DNA from: CAZUTO01 sp964623085
Lineage (GTDB): Bacteria; Pseudomonadota; Gammaproteobacteria; Pseudomonadales; GM7GCV1
Direction: 5' to 3'
Assembly (NCBI GenBank): GCA_964623085.1
Contig: CAZUTO010000001.1
Coordinates: 214,664 to 278,663 of the forward strand
DNA length: 64,000 nt
In this document: positions 53,208-61,880 of the stretch, one piece after another
Layout: each line of letters begins with the position of its first letter
How positions within the stretch are numbered: the first letter of the stretch is position 1
Notes under the pieces: model-generated
Told to the model about the DNA's origin: nothing
The model's database searches: none
The model's input: only the letters and a program-made list of their open reading frames with translations
Position numbers and translations under genes: made by a program

Positions 53208-53216
53208 ATAAAACCA

Positions 53217-53256
53217 GCCCGGTGAAAGCTAAGGGAAATTCTCACCGGGCGTTTTT
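53217..53256 (+). terminator. intrinsic terminator after the ricin-like gene
   Basis: Perfect nine-base stem GCCCGGTGA / TCACCGGGC with a 16-base loop followed by GTTTTTATT. It terminates the plus-strand gene and faces the convergent TonB-dependent receptor. Confidence 0.85.
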
Positions 53257-53298
53257 ATTCAATTGTTATCGAGCTCTTAATCAACAGCCGTGGTTATT

Positions 53299-55704
53299 TT
53301 ATAAACCGTACTGGACCGTTAGCCTAACAATTTGGCTTTCAAAGAAATTCTCAAATTCCGCAGTAAAACCATCGACATCAATTTCCTCTCGAATACCGAA
53401 CTGGTTAAACAGATCCGAAACTGAAAACGTTACTTGGCCTCTATCGTTCCAAATCGGGCGATTTAAACCAATATCAACGGATGATCGAGATAGCGCTCGA
53501 CCTTGAGACGTGTTTCGTTCAGCGTTGTATATATAGCTTATTTGCCCTTCTATTCTATATGGAAGACTGACCTGATTATTGATTCTTAAATCCCATGTAG
53601 TGTCGTCTGACGCGACAAGATCTATATCCCTCACAAACGGAAACGCAACCTCGACAGTCCGAGCGTCAATGTCATTGTTGTACCAATTAACGCTGGTATT
53701 TAACGACCAGCTCGGGAGGATATCTTGAGACAGCGTGAGTTCTATGCCGTCATTCGTTGAATCACCCGTATTTTGGAAGATTTTGTGCGTGACTGGGAAG
53801 AGCTCATTGCTGGTATCAGGCGCATAAATTCGTTCAAATGTGTCTTCAATATCGCGATGATAAACAGACACAAACGCGGACCCCGTATTCCAAAAACGCT
53901 GGTAGGCCAGCTCAAACGTATCCGTGAACTGAGGTCGTAAAAAAGGGTTTCCCGTTTTCGATAATTCAGGATCATCGAATTTTGGGAAGACTCTTAATTC
54001 TGGCTCGCCCGGCCGATCTACTCGGCTATTCACGTGAAAAGACACCACATTGTCCAAATTGAGGTTATAGGTGAACCGAACATTTGGAAAAATTCGAAAA
54101 TAGTCGTATTCATCGTCCTCTGAGTAAAAAACACTCTCATCCGGCACTTCGTATCGCACTTCTGTTTGCTCTAAACGAAAGCCCGCTTCTACGCCATATT
54201 TAGGTTGCTCGAAAACATAATTAACATAGCCTCCAAAGATATCTTCGTTCCACTCAGACTCTTCGCCAAGTCCATCAAAAATGGGGGAGTCAAATCCCTG
54301 AACCACCTCATAATCGACCGGAAGCACCCGCCGTTGTATCTTTGACCCTAATTCTAAACGGCCGCTTTGCAAAGGCCGCACATAATCGATGTTTAGAGGT
54401 ATCGTCCATTCCCTAGCGTCTAGATGTGTTTCATCGGTTCCAACCCGCACAGGGGACTCTTCGTTGAGGAAATAAGACTCATCTTCCCCGGCGCGGCTCA
54501 CCTGAAAACTGACGCCTAGCTCATGACCGGGTTCGGCGAACTGACGATTCCAATCGAGAGTAAAATTGAAAAGGCTTGTCACCTCTTCTTCTCTCCAAAA
54601 CCAAAATCGCAAAAGGTCTCCGCTATCGCCATCAATAAAAGGCACCTCTGCAATATCGGTATGATCTTCGTAATCCACAAGAAATGACGCCGTTAAGGTG
54701 TCCGTATCGCTGTATGCCCAATCTACGCCGGTATTAAAGATATAACGGACTTGCTCTCTGTTTTCAGGCACTTGCGAAAATCGAACGTCACCATTGTCAA
54801 AAAAACGGGTAGTAAATTCGTTGTTGGGTAAGTGATCCTGAATCAGCACTTCACCCTGTAAGAAATAATCAAAGGTATCCCCGCCATAGTTCAGATTGAA
54901 AGCTGGCGTGAACTTTTGATTATTGGAAAAACTACCTAACTCTGTCGGCAAATCGTCTCTGCGCCTATCCAGTGCGCCGATACCAGCGGTAAAGCTGACG
55001 TCCCCGGTCCAGCCTAAGCTGCGATTTTCTTCATAAACAAGATTAATGACACCGGCCAAACCATTAGAGTCGTAACGCGACGATGGATTGTTAATGATCT
55101 CCACCCGCGCGATATTAGCCGATGGAATACTATCTAAAGAGGATGATTGGTTACCGTGACCCGTCAGTGCGGAAGACTTACCATCAACGAGAATGGTCAC
55201 CCTGTCGCTGCCACGCAATAACACTTGCCCTTCTTGGTCGACAGTAATACCGGGCATGTTTTTCATCGCGTCCATAATCGACCCGCCGGCGGACGAAAAA
55301 TTATCCGAGAGATCGAAGGACCGAACACCTTCTTCCAATTCAATTGCTGAACCTATTACCACGAGCTCTTCGACTTCTAGCCTTGCCGCGAGCGCGATAT
55401 CACCGAGGTTAAGAATATTATTTGCCAAGCCGACAGTCAGGTCGACTTCCGTATCTTCAAATCCTACACCCGATGCTCGAACCAGATAATTTCCTCTCGG
55501 TACGTCTTCCAAGACAAAACGGCCCGCATCATCAGACAATAGTTCAGAGATAAATTCTTCAGAGACCGCATCACTCAAGACGATCTCTGAGAAAGGAAGT
55601 GGTTGTTGATCTGCTTCGCTGACAATCCGGCCTGATATGGTTGCCGAATTCTGAGCAAAAACAGGAAAAGACAACAGCAAGGCAAATAGAAATACTAGTC
55701 GCAT
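53299..55704 (-). CDS. TonB-dependent receptor with N-terminal carboxypeptidase-regulatory-like domain
   Basis: An 801-residue outer-membrane receptor. A signal peptide (cut after VFA) is followed by a CarboxypepD_reg-like domain (SGRIVSEADQQPLPFSEIVL, about 20-105), a plug domain (MKNMPGITVDQEGQVLLRG, VTILVDGKSSALTG, SSRYDSNGLAGVINLV) and a barrel of the outer-membrane beta-barrel family typical of Bacteroidetes. It ends in a long barrel with no SusD-like partner nearby. Ligand unknown. Confidence 0.88.
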   Translation of the reverse strand: MRLVFLFALLLSFPVFAQNSATISGRIVSEADQQPLPFSEIVLSDAVSEEFISELLSDDAGRFVLEDVPRGNYLVRASGVGFEDTEVDLTVGLANNILNLGDIALAARLEVEELVVIGSAIELEEGVRSFDLSDNFSSAGGSIMDAMKNMPGITVDQEGQVLLRGSDRVTILVDGKSSALTGHGNQSSSLDSIPSANIARVEIINNPSSRYDSNGLAGVINLVYEENRSLGWTGDVSFTAGIGALDRRRDDLPTELGSFSNNQKFTPAFNLNYGGDTFDYFLQGEVLIQDHLPNNEFTTRFFDNGDVRFSQVPENREQVRYIFNTGVDWAYSDTDTLTASFLVDYEDHTDIAEVPFIDGDSGDLLRFWFWREEEVTSLFNFTLDWNRQFAEPGHELGVSFQVSRAGEDESYFLNEESPVRVGTDETHLDAREWTIPLNIDYVRPLQSGRLELGSKIQRRVLPVDYEVVQGFDSPIFDGLGEESEWNEDIFGGYVNYVFEQPKYGVEAGFRLEQTEVRYEVPDESVFYSEDDEYDYFRIFPNVRFTYNLNLDNVVSFHVNSRVDRPGEPELRVFPKFDDPELSKTGNPFLRPQFTDTFELAYQRFWNTGSAFVSVYHRDIEDTFERIYAPDTSNELFPVTHKIFQNTGDSTNDGIELTLSQDILPSWSLNTSVNWYNNDIDARTVEVAFPFVRDIDLVASDDTTWDLRINNQVSLPYRIEGQISYIYNAERNTSQGRALSRSSVDIGLNRPIWNDRGQVTFSVSDLFNQFGIREEIDVDGFTAEFENFFESQIVRLTVQYGL

Positions 55705-55879
55705 ATGATTACCCCAAAAAACTCTACTTACAATTCACGAATGTGCATGCACTTTTTGGGTGCAATCTTATTACTAATCCCTTGCCAAACAACAGTTACT
55801 GCAATTCTTTACACTTTTTAAGAAGTGAGTAACGGTGAAAATAATGTTCTGAAAGCTATGGGATCGATCCACTCTGACC

Positions 55880-55934
55880 CTATTGATTCACTATTGATTC
55901 TCGCTTTGGTATCGCTCCGGAACTTCAACGCCCA
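55880..55934. repeat. left copy of a 55-base exact repeat flanking the gap
   Basis: Identical over 55 bases to 56035-56089. It encodes, on the minus strand, the C-terminal residues of the small gene at 56046. It starts with two near copies of an 11-base unit CTATTGATTCA. The identity strongly suggests overlapping contig ends or a tandem duplication. Confidence 0.95.
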
Positions 55935-56034
55935 NNNNNNNNNNNNNNNNNNNNNNNNNNNNNNNNNNNNNNNNNNNNNNNNNNNNNNNNNNNNNNNNNN
56001 NNNNNNNNNNNNNNNNNNNNNNNNNNNNNNNNNN
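55935..56034. other. assembly gap of 100 N
   Basis: Exactly 100 unknown bases. A round number like this usually marks a scaffold join of unknown length rather than a measured gap. Confidence 0.99.
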
Positions 56035-56089
56035 CTATTGATTCACTATTGATTCTCGCTTTGGTATCGCTCCGGAACTTCAACGCCCA
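56035..56089. repeat. right copy of the 55-base exact repeat
   Basis: Exact copy of 55880-55934. See the finding on the gap. Confidence 0.95.
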
Positions 56090-56258
56090 ACTCTTCTGCT
56101 ATTTCAGCAATGGCGTCTCGGTCTGTAAATTCTGCCGGGTGCCGACTAATACGAATACTGGCCTCGGGGAACACTTGCGGTAAATACTCGTCTTTCCATC
56201 GAAAAAACCTTACCCAATCTTCCTTAGTAAAAAGATCGCCATTGTCATTTTTGAGCAT
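56046..56258 (-). CDS. small acidic protein of unknown function
   Basis: A 70-residue protein starting MLKNDNGDLFTKEDWVRFFR with WKDEYLPQVFPEASIRISR and AIAEIAEELGVEVP. It is acidic and has several aromatic residues; no membrane segment. GAGG lies eight bases before the ATG, which supports a real gene. Its 3' end is repeated on the other side of the gap. I do not recognise the family. Confidence 0.6.
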   Translation of the reverse strand: MLKNDNGDLFTKEDWVRFFRWKDEYLPQVFPEASIRISRHPAEFTDRDAIAEIAEELGVEVPERYQSENQ

Positions 56259-56326
56259 GAACTCAACCTCTCTAGGAACGTATTCCTCCCGTGGAGTAGA
56301 AAATCAAGAATGAATGAGGTTAGAAT

Positions 56327-56349
56327 CCATCGGTTTAAAAGCCCGATGG
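56327..56349. other. hairpin between pepF and the small gene
   Basis: Perfect seven-base stem CCATCGG / CCGATGG with a nine-base loop. There is no T-run on either strand, so it may be an attenuator or mRNA 3'-end stabiliser rather than a full intrinsic terminator. Confidence 0.55.
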
Positions 56350-56401
56350 TTAAAAATCAGTACCTCACCCTCTCCTTCTATTGCAACGCGTCAGACAGCT
56401 A

Positions 56402-58270
56402 CTAAGACTCTTCCTCTAGCAAGGCCTCGATACGATCCATAATCCCTTCCATACGCCGAACAGTGGCGCGATAAGGGTCTGGCTGCGCCATATCCAAGCC
56501 CGCATCCAACAGAATTTGGTAGCCGTAATCCGAGCCCCCTGCCCTTAGTACATCAATAAATTGTTCTCGTACCGTGTCGTCTCCAGCGAGGATTTGCTCG
56601 GCGAACCAGGATGCGCCGGCCATTGATGTTGCGTATTGGAATACGTAGAAGTCGTAATAGAAATGCGGGATGTATGCCCATTCCATGGTGTAGGCATCGT
56701 CGATTAACAATACACCTTCGTCATGGCCGTGATAGCGGCGCAATAGATCGCCATATATTCCTGAGAGCACTTCGCCAGTAAGCGGTTTACCTGCCTCGAC
56801 TTCTTCATGGATGGCGAGTTCGAACTCAGCGAACATTGTCTGCCTAAAGAAAGTACCGCGCATAGACTCAAGTGCTTCGCCCAAGAAGAAGAGTTTTTCT
56901 TCTTTGGTTTCGGCTTGCGCTATCAGATATTCCTCTAATAGGAACTCATTAATGATGGACGCAATCTCTGCGATAAAGGTGGAGTAATCGGCCTTTTCAA
57001 ATGGCTGTGCATCGTTTGCCAGCATCGAATGCACGGCATGGCCCCACTCGTGCGCATAGGTCGAGAGCGAGCTGTAATCATCGTTGTGGTTAAGTAATAC
57101 ATATGGATGCACATCGTATGCAGAGCCGCTCATATAGGCACCAGAGCGCTTACCTTGCTGCGGATAGACATGCGCCCAATTGGCGTTTACTGCGGTCTGC
57201 AGGTGACCAAAGTAGTCTGGCCCAAGCTGCTCCAATACCTCTAGGGTAATTCGTTTAGATTCATCGAGATCATAAACGCGGTCGGAATCCACCAGCGGCG
57301 GATAAATATCATAGTAATGGAGCTGTTCTATATCGAGAATCTTGCCGCGCAGTTCAAAGTACCGGTGCAACGTGGGGAGGCTGGCATTCACTTCTTCCAC
57401 CAGTGTTCGGTACACCGTTTCAGGTAAGTTCTCAGACGAGAGTTCTTTTTGTAAAACCGAATCGTAACCGCGTGCCTTGGCCTGAAAAATATTTGCCTGC
57501 ACTTCGGTGCCGAGGATTTTTCCTAAGCTGTCTTGATACTGGCCCCATTTGGTCCAGAAGGTATCAAAGATCAACTTCCGATCATCGCGATTGCTCGCGC
57601 CGCGGTTGCCAGAATAACCAGCCTGGTTTAAATAGACTTCCTTGCCGTCACTCAATTCAACCGTTGGCCATTCGACATCTGCATTAACGAGCAGTTCGTA
57701 TATTTGATTAGGCGAACCAGTCACACTGCCTGCCGCAGCCATCAGCGCTTCGCCAGACGCATCAAGCGTATGCGGCGCTTGGCGAACTAAGTCACGCAAA
57801 TAAAAATCAAACTCTTCCAATCTGGGCTCACGGTTAATATTGCGCTCGATTGTCCGTTCTTCCATCGCCAATATTTCTGGCCCTAACCAAGAGATGGATT
57901 CACTGAACTCTGTTCGTAAATCCGACACACGGGCGAAACGCGCTTGGTTTTCACCTACCCGCTGGTCTTCGTCGTTGAGCAAGCTGGCGTATACATACAA
58001 CCGATAAAAATCTTTTCTTACTGCAGAGATTTGCTCTAGGCCATCTGCCATCGCCTCCGCATTTCCCTCCAGCTCTCCGCTGAGTGAAGGCAATGCCCCA
58101 ATATCGACCTTAATTTTTGTATAGGCTTCTTCCCAGGCTTCACTTGTTGGGAAAAGATCGGTGAGATCCCATGCGATCACTTCATTCTGTTCGGCCTGGC
58201 CCTGTGCGACAGCCAAAGCGGGAATGAGAGAAACGATCAAGATGAACGTTTGGAGTTTCATTAGATGCAT
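56402..58270 (-). CDS. pepF: exported oligoendopeptidase F (M3 family)
   Basis: Zinc metallopeptidase cleaving oligopeptides. About 620 residues with an apparent signal peptide (LMKLQTFILIVSLIPALAVA, cut after AQG region), an N-terminal helical domain, and the zinc motif AHEWGHAVHSML near 408 with downstream INEFLLEEYL as the third ligand region. PepF is usually cytoplasmic, so export would put it in the periplasm. Start codon is uncertain: ATG 58270 or 58261. It lies 153 bases downstream of the opp genes. Confidence 0.9.
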   Translation of the reverse strand: MHLMKLQTFILIVSLIPALAVAQGQAEQNEVIAWDLTDLFPTSEAWEEAYTKIKVDIGALPSLSGELEGNAEAMADGLEQISAVRKDFYRLYVYASLLNDEDQRVGENQARFARVSDLRTEFSESISWLGPEILAMEERTIERNINREPRLEEFDFYLRDLVRQAPHTLDASGEALMAAAGSVTGSPNQIYELLVNADVEWPTVELSDGKEVYLNQAGYSGNRGASNRDDRKLIFDTFWTKWGQYQDSLGKILGTEVQANIFQAKARGYDSVLQKELSSENLPETVYRTLVEEVNASLPTLHRYFELRGKILDIEQLHYYDIYPPLVDSDRVYDLDESKRITLEVLEQLGPDYFGHLQTAVNANWAHVYPQQGKRSGAYMSGSAYDVHPYVLLNHNDDYSSLSTYAHEWGHAVHSMLANDAQPFEKADYSTFIAEIASIINEFLLEEYLIAQAETKEEKLFFLGEALESMRGTFFRQTMFAEFELAIHEEVEAGKPLTGEVLSGIYGDLLRRYHGHDEGVLLIDDAYTMEWAYIPHFYYDFYVFQYATSMAGASWFAEQILAGDDTVREQFIDVLRAGGSDYGYQILLDAGLDMAQPDPYRATVRRMEGIMDRIEALLEEES

Positions 58271-58294
58271 AACGGTATTCTGTAATCTAGGAAG

Positions 58295-58324
58295 TAAGTT
58301 AGGCAACTAACTTAGCGCTAAGTT
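58295..58324. promoter_or_regulatory. overlapping palindromes upstream of pepF
   Basis: An eight-base hairpin TAAGTTAG-GCAA-CTAACTTA (58295-58314) overlaps a perfect 16-base palindrome AACTTAGCGCTAAGTT (58309-58324). The AAGTTA element occurs three times in alternating orientation. They cannot form at the same time as RNA. Could be operator sites or mutually exclusive leader structures. Confidence 0.5.
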
Positions 58325-58423
58325 CTATCGAGGGCAAGCATCGATATAAACAGAATAAAAACCTAGGCAGTGGCGAGCATAAAACCGAACGCAGCCGTCC
58401 GATTTATAGGCTAGTTGACGACG

Positions 58424-60016
58424 CTAATTAACGAAACTGGGCAACGCACCCAAAAGTGTTTTGGTGTAATCCTGCTGAGGTTGGGCATACAGCGGTTCGG
58501 TTAAACCGGACTCGACGATTTTTCCATGCTGCATCACCATGACGCGATCACAAAGATAGCGCACTACTGCGAGATCGTGAGACACAAACAACATAGTCAG
58601 ACTGTGCTTTTCCACCAGTTCAAGCAACAACTCCAGAATCTGATGCTGAATAGTCACGTCCAACGCTGAAACGGGTTCATCCGCAATGACAAACTCAGGT
58701 TTGGTGGCAATTGCACGCCCTATGGCAATACGCTGGCGCTGACCACCTGAAAACTCATGCGGATACTTGCGAACAAAATGCCGCGCCAAGCCGACGCTAT
58801 CCATTAACTCAAGCACGGCTTTATCAAGATCACGCTTAGCCACAGTAGCATGCAGCAACATAGGCTCTGCCAATGCATCATAGATCGTCATGCGAGGATT
58901 AAGCGACGCGTAAGGATCTTGGAAAATCATCTGCATACGCCGCCGATAAGGCAACAGTTGTTTTGGGTTGAGCGAAGTTAGATCGTCTTTATCAAAAGTA
59001 ATGGTGCCTGTTTTCGCCGACACCAATTTTAAGATGCTGCGACTCAATGTGGATTTGCCCGAGCCAGACTCGCCGACCAAACCCAAAATCTCGCCGCGAT
59101 TTATGGTCAGGCTTACATCATCCACTGCTGTGAATTCGCTTTTACCGCCGTCCGTATATACAGGAAAGGTCGTGGTGAGGTTTTGTACTTCAACCAAAGG
59201 TTCTTCGTTCAAGGTCGCTTCTATTGGCTTGGCGCCCTTTGGAATGGCCGCAATCAATTCTTGCGTATAGGCCTCTTGGGGCGTTTTAAACACCGCCAGG
59301 GCATTGCCCTGCTCTACTATTTTGCCGCTCTTCATCACCAACACACGATCAGCCACATCTAAAACGACACTTAAGTCGTGGCTAATAAAGATCAGCGCCA
59401 AATTACGCTTGTGCTTAAGCTCACTGAGCAGTTCTAGAATCTGCTTCTGAATAGTGACGTCAAGCGCTGTTGTGGGTTCATCAGCAATCAACAATTTGGG
59501 ATTGGCGATAAGCGCCATTGCAATCATGACCCGTTGACGCATACCGCCGGAGAATTCGTGCGGGTATGCGTCTATGTTATTTTCGGGATCGCGTATGCCG
59601 ACTTCATCCAGCAGCTCAATTGCGGCTTTGCGTGCATTCGCTCGGCTACCATCTTGATGATAAACAATAGGCTCAATCAACTGCTCGCCAACGGTGAGGT
59701 ATGGATTCAAGCAGGTCATCGGGTCCTGAAAAATCATGGCGACTTCACTGCCGCGAATTTGTCGCAACTCTTCGGCTCCGGCTTTAAGCAAATCCTTCCC
59801 TTGAAAGACCGCTTGGCCTTGTTCAATTCTCCCTGGAGGGCAAGGCACTAAGCCTAAGATGGAATAACAGCACACCGATTTACCAGAACCCGATTCACCA
59901 ACAATCGCTAACGTCTCGCCCGCATCGACTGAAAAACTGACGTTATCAACGGCCTTAGTAATACCATCACGCGTGTGAAACGAGGTGCAGAGTTCGTTAA
60001 CTTCTAGCAGTGCCAT
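58424..60016 (-). CDS. oppDF: peptide ABC transporter, fused ATPase (OppD-OppF type)
   Basis: A 530-residue protein with two complete ABC ATPase domains: first Walker A ESGSGKSVCC, signature EFSGGMRQRVMIA and IADEPTTALDVT; second Walker A ESGSGKSTLSRS, signature EFSGGQRQRIAIG and IADEPVSALDVT. Each has the oligopeptide/dipeptide C-terminal cap. The fusion of the D and F subunits resembles YejF. It is the last gene of the opp operon, 34 bases after oppC. Confidence 0.94.
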   Translation of the reverse strand: MALLEVNELCTSFHTRDGITKAVDNVSFSVDAGETLAIVGESGSGKSVCCYSILGLVPCPPGRIEQGQAVFQGKDLLKAGAEELRQIRGSEVAMIFQDPMTCLNPYLTVGEQLIEPIVYHQDGSRANARKAAIELLDEVGIRDPENNIDAYPHEFSGGMRQRVMIAMALIANPKLLIADEPTTALDVTIQKQILELLSELKHKRNLALIFISHDLSVVLDVADRVLVMKSGKIVEQGNALAVFKTPQEAYTQELIAAIPKGAKPIEATLNEEPLVEVQNLTTTFPVYTDGGKSEFTAVDDVSLTINRGEILGLVGESGSGKSTLSRSILKLVSAKTGTITFDKDDLTSLNPKQLLPYRRRMQMIFQDPYASLNPRMTIYDALAEPMLLHATVAKRDLDKAVLELMDSVGLARHFVRKYPHEFSGGQRQRIAIGRAIATKPEFVIADEPVSALDVTIQHQILELLLELVEKHSLTMLFVSHDLAVVRYLCDRVMVMQHGKIVESGLTEPLYAQPQQDYTKTLLGALPSFVN

Positions 60017-60050
60017 TATTTAAGAGCCATTATTTGTTAGTTCTCTCTAT

Positions 60051-60929
60051 TTAGTCTTTCGATGTTCGAACATCGAGTGCATCACGCAGCCCGTCACCCA
60101 AAAAGTTGAGCGCAAATAGCGTGATACTAAAAATGAGACCGGGGAAAATTAGCAGCCAAGGGTACTCTTCCATGGTCTCTACACCATGCGAAATAAGCAA
60201 TCCCCACGATGATTGTGGCGGCTGTATGCCTAAGCCAAGAAAGCTGAGAAAGGCTTCGAGCAGCATCACACTAGGAATAGTCAAGGTGGTGTATACGATG
60301 ACTGGCCCAATAGCATTAGGTATAAGGTGCTTGCGAATAATAGTCCGGCGCGATAACCCAAGCGACACCGCCGCTTCCACAAATTCTTGTTGTTTTAGTG
60401 TTTGCACTTGCCCGCGAACGATCCGCGCCATGGTCAACCACTCTACCGCACCAATCGCGAGAAACATGAGCAGCAAATTGCGACCAAAAATCACCATCAG
60501 TAGCACGACAAATATCATAAATGGCAAGGCGTAGAGGATATCGACCAGGCGCATCATCACCGCATCCACACGCCCACCGGCATAACCGGCAACAGCGCCC
60601 CAAGTGACACCAATAATGAGTGCAACAAAAGTAGCGATCAATCCAACGGCAATGGAGATTCGGCCGCCATACATCACACGCGTGAGTAAATCCCGACCAA
60701 AGACATCGGTTCCCATCCAGTGCGCGAGCGACGGCGGCGACGCGCCTAACGCTAGGTTTGGCTCTTCATAGCTATAGGGCGCAATCCAAGGCGTAAACAA
60801 GCAAATCAATACAATAGTGATGAGTATGAGGCCACCCGTCACCGCTAGTTTATTTTGCCGAAGCCGAATCCAGGCATCGCGAGATAACGAACTACCGCGC
60901 TCGAATTCCGTAATCGTTGCTGTGCTCAT
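60051..60929 (-). CDS. oppC: peptide ABC transporter permease OppC/DppC
   Basis: Membrane subunit, 292 residues, with about six spans. An N-terminal region (RLRQNKLAVTGGLILI) is followed by the BPD_transp_1 fold and the EAA-loop segment EAAVSLGLSRRTIIRKHLIP. ATG 60929 has AGGA at seven bases; GTG 60950 overlaps the end of oppB and is an alternative. Confidence 0.94.
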   Translation of the reverse strand: MSTATITEFERGSSLSRDAWIRLRQNKLAVTGGLILITIVLICLFTPWIAPYSYEEPNLALGASPPSLAHWMGTDVFGRDLLTRVMYGGRISIAVGLIATFVALIIGVTWGAVAGYAGGRVDAVMMRLVDILYALPFMIFVVLLMVIFGRNLLLMFLAIGAVEWLTMARIVRGQVQTLKQQEFVEAAVSLGLSRRTIIRKHLIPNAIGPVIVYTTLTIPSVMLLEAFLSFLGLGIQPPQSSWGLLISHGVETMEEYPWLLIFPGLIFSITLFALNFLGDGLRDALDVRTSKD

Positions 60930-60939
60930 TTGCCGGTCC

Positions 60940-61875
60940 TCATTTGCCACCCCGCAGTTCAGACCGCAATCTTGGGTTTAACCAAGCAGCCAGAACATCA
61001 GACAACAGATTGAACAGAACAATGAGGCCAGCAAAAAAGCATGTGCTACCCAGAATCATCGTGTAGTCCCGGTTAAATGCCGACTGGACAAAAAACCGAC
61101 CCAGTCCTGGCACCTGAAAGATGGTTTCCACAACAAAAGAGCCACTTAGCAAACCTGCGAATGCAGGACCGAGGTAAGCGACGACTGGAATAATACCGCC
61201 GCGCAGTGCGTGCTTGAGCACCACCACCCGCTCGGGCAAGCCTTTCGCCCTCGCCGTGCGAATGTAGTCCTGTGACATCACTTCCAACATGCCACCTCGC
61301 GTCAGCCTAGCGATATAAGCTGCATAGGTGGAGCCAAGGGTAATACTGGGCAGTATCTTGTCTCCGGGGCCATCGCCCCAACCCGATACGGGCAACCATT
61401 CCAACCAGATACCAAAGACCAACACCAGCAACGGCCCTAAGAGTAAGCTTGGCATACAAATCCCGATCATAGCCGCTGACATAGGTATGTAGTCTTGCAT
61501 CGTATTTGGCCGTATGGATGCCAGAATACCAGCCGTTGTCCCTATCACCACAGCAACCAATAATGCATAAAAACCTAGTTCCGCAGTCACAGGGAACCCA
61601 GCGCCGATAAGCTCGTTTACCGAACGACCAGGATATTTAAACGACGGACCGAGATCACCTTGCAGGAGATCGCCAATGTACGAGAAATACTGGGTTATCA
61701 GGGGTTGATCTAACTTGTACTGCGCTTCAAGTGCGGCTTTCACTTCGGGAATCACCGCTTTTTCATCATCAAAGGGCCCACCGGGAGCCGATCTGATAAG
61801 AAAAAACGTCACTGTCACAACTGCAAAAAGTACTGGGATGGCCTGAAGTACTCTCAAGCTAAAAAATCTAAGCAT
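60940..61875 (-). CDS. oppB: peptide ABC transporter permease OppB/DppB
   Basis: Membrane subunit, 311 residues. It starts MLRFFSLRVLQAIPVLFAVV, typical of the OppB family, and has the conserved YIRTARAKGLPERVVVLKHA coupling segment and GLLSGSFVVETIFQVPGLG. It lies five bases downstream of oppA on the same strand and overlaps the upstream start choice of oppC. Confidence 0.95.
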   Translation of the reverse strand: MLRFFSLRVLQAIPVLFAVVTVTFFLIRSAPGGPFDDEKAVIPEVKAALEAQYKLDQPLITQYFSYIGDLLQGDLGPSFKYPGRSVNELIGAGFPVTAELGFYALLVAVVIGTTAGILASIRPNTMQDYIPMSAAMIGICMPSLLLGPLLVLVFGIWLEWLPVSGWGDGPGDKILPSITLGSTYAAYIARLTRGGMLEVMSQDYIRTARAKGLPERVVVLKHALRGGIIPVVAYLGPAFAGLLSGSFVVETIFQVPGLGRFFVQSAFNRDYTMILGSTCFFAGLIVLFNLLSDVLAAWLNPRLRSELRGGK

Positions 61876-61880
61876 TCAGA

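Larger units (their letters stand above)
55705..56045. other. intergenic region containing the assembly gap
   Basis: Upstream of the receptor. It holds a GTGCATGCAC palindrome near 55743-55752 and the scaffold gap. No coding region is supported; a reading frame that runs across the N block is an artefact. Confidence 0.6.

Noticed and set aside
55825..56052. Open frame running through the N block
   Set aside because: Most of its codons are unknown bases; it is an artefact of the gap.
56327..56349. Intrinsic terminator for pepF
   Set aside because: The stem is perfect but no T-run follows on either strand, so it is listed only as a hairpin.
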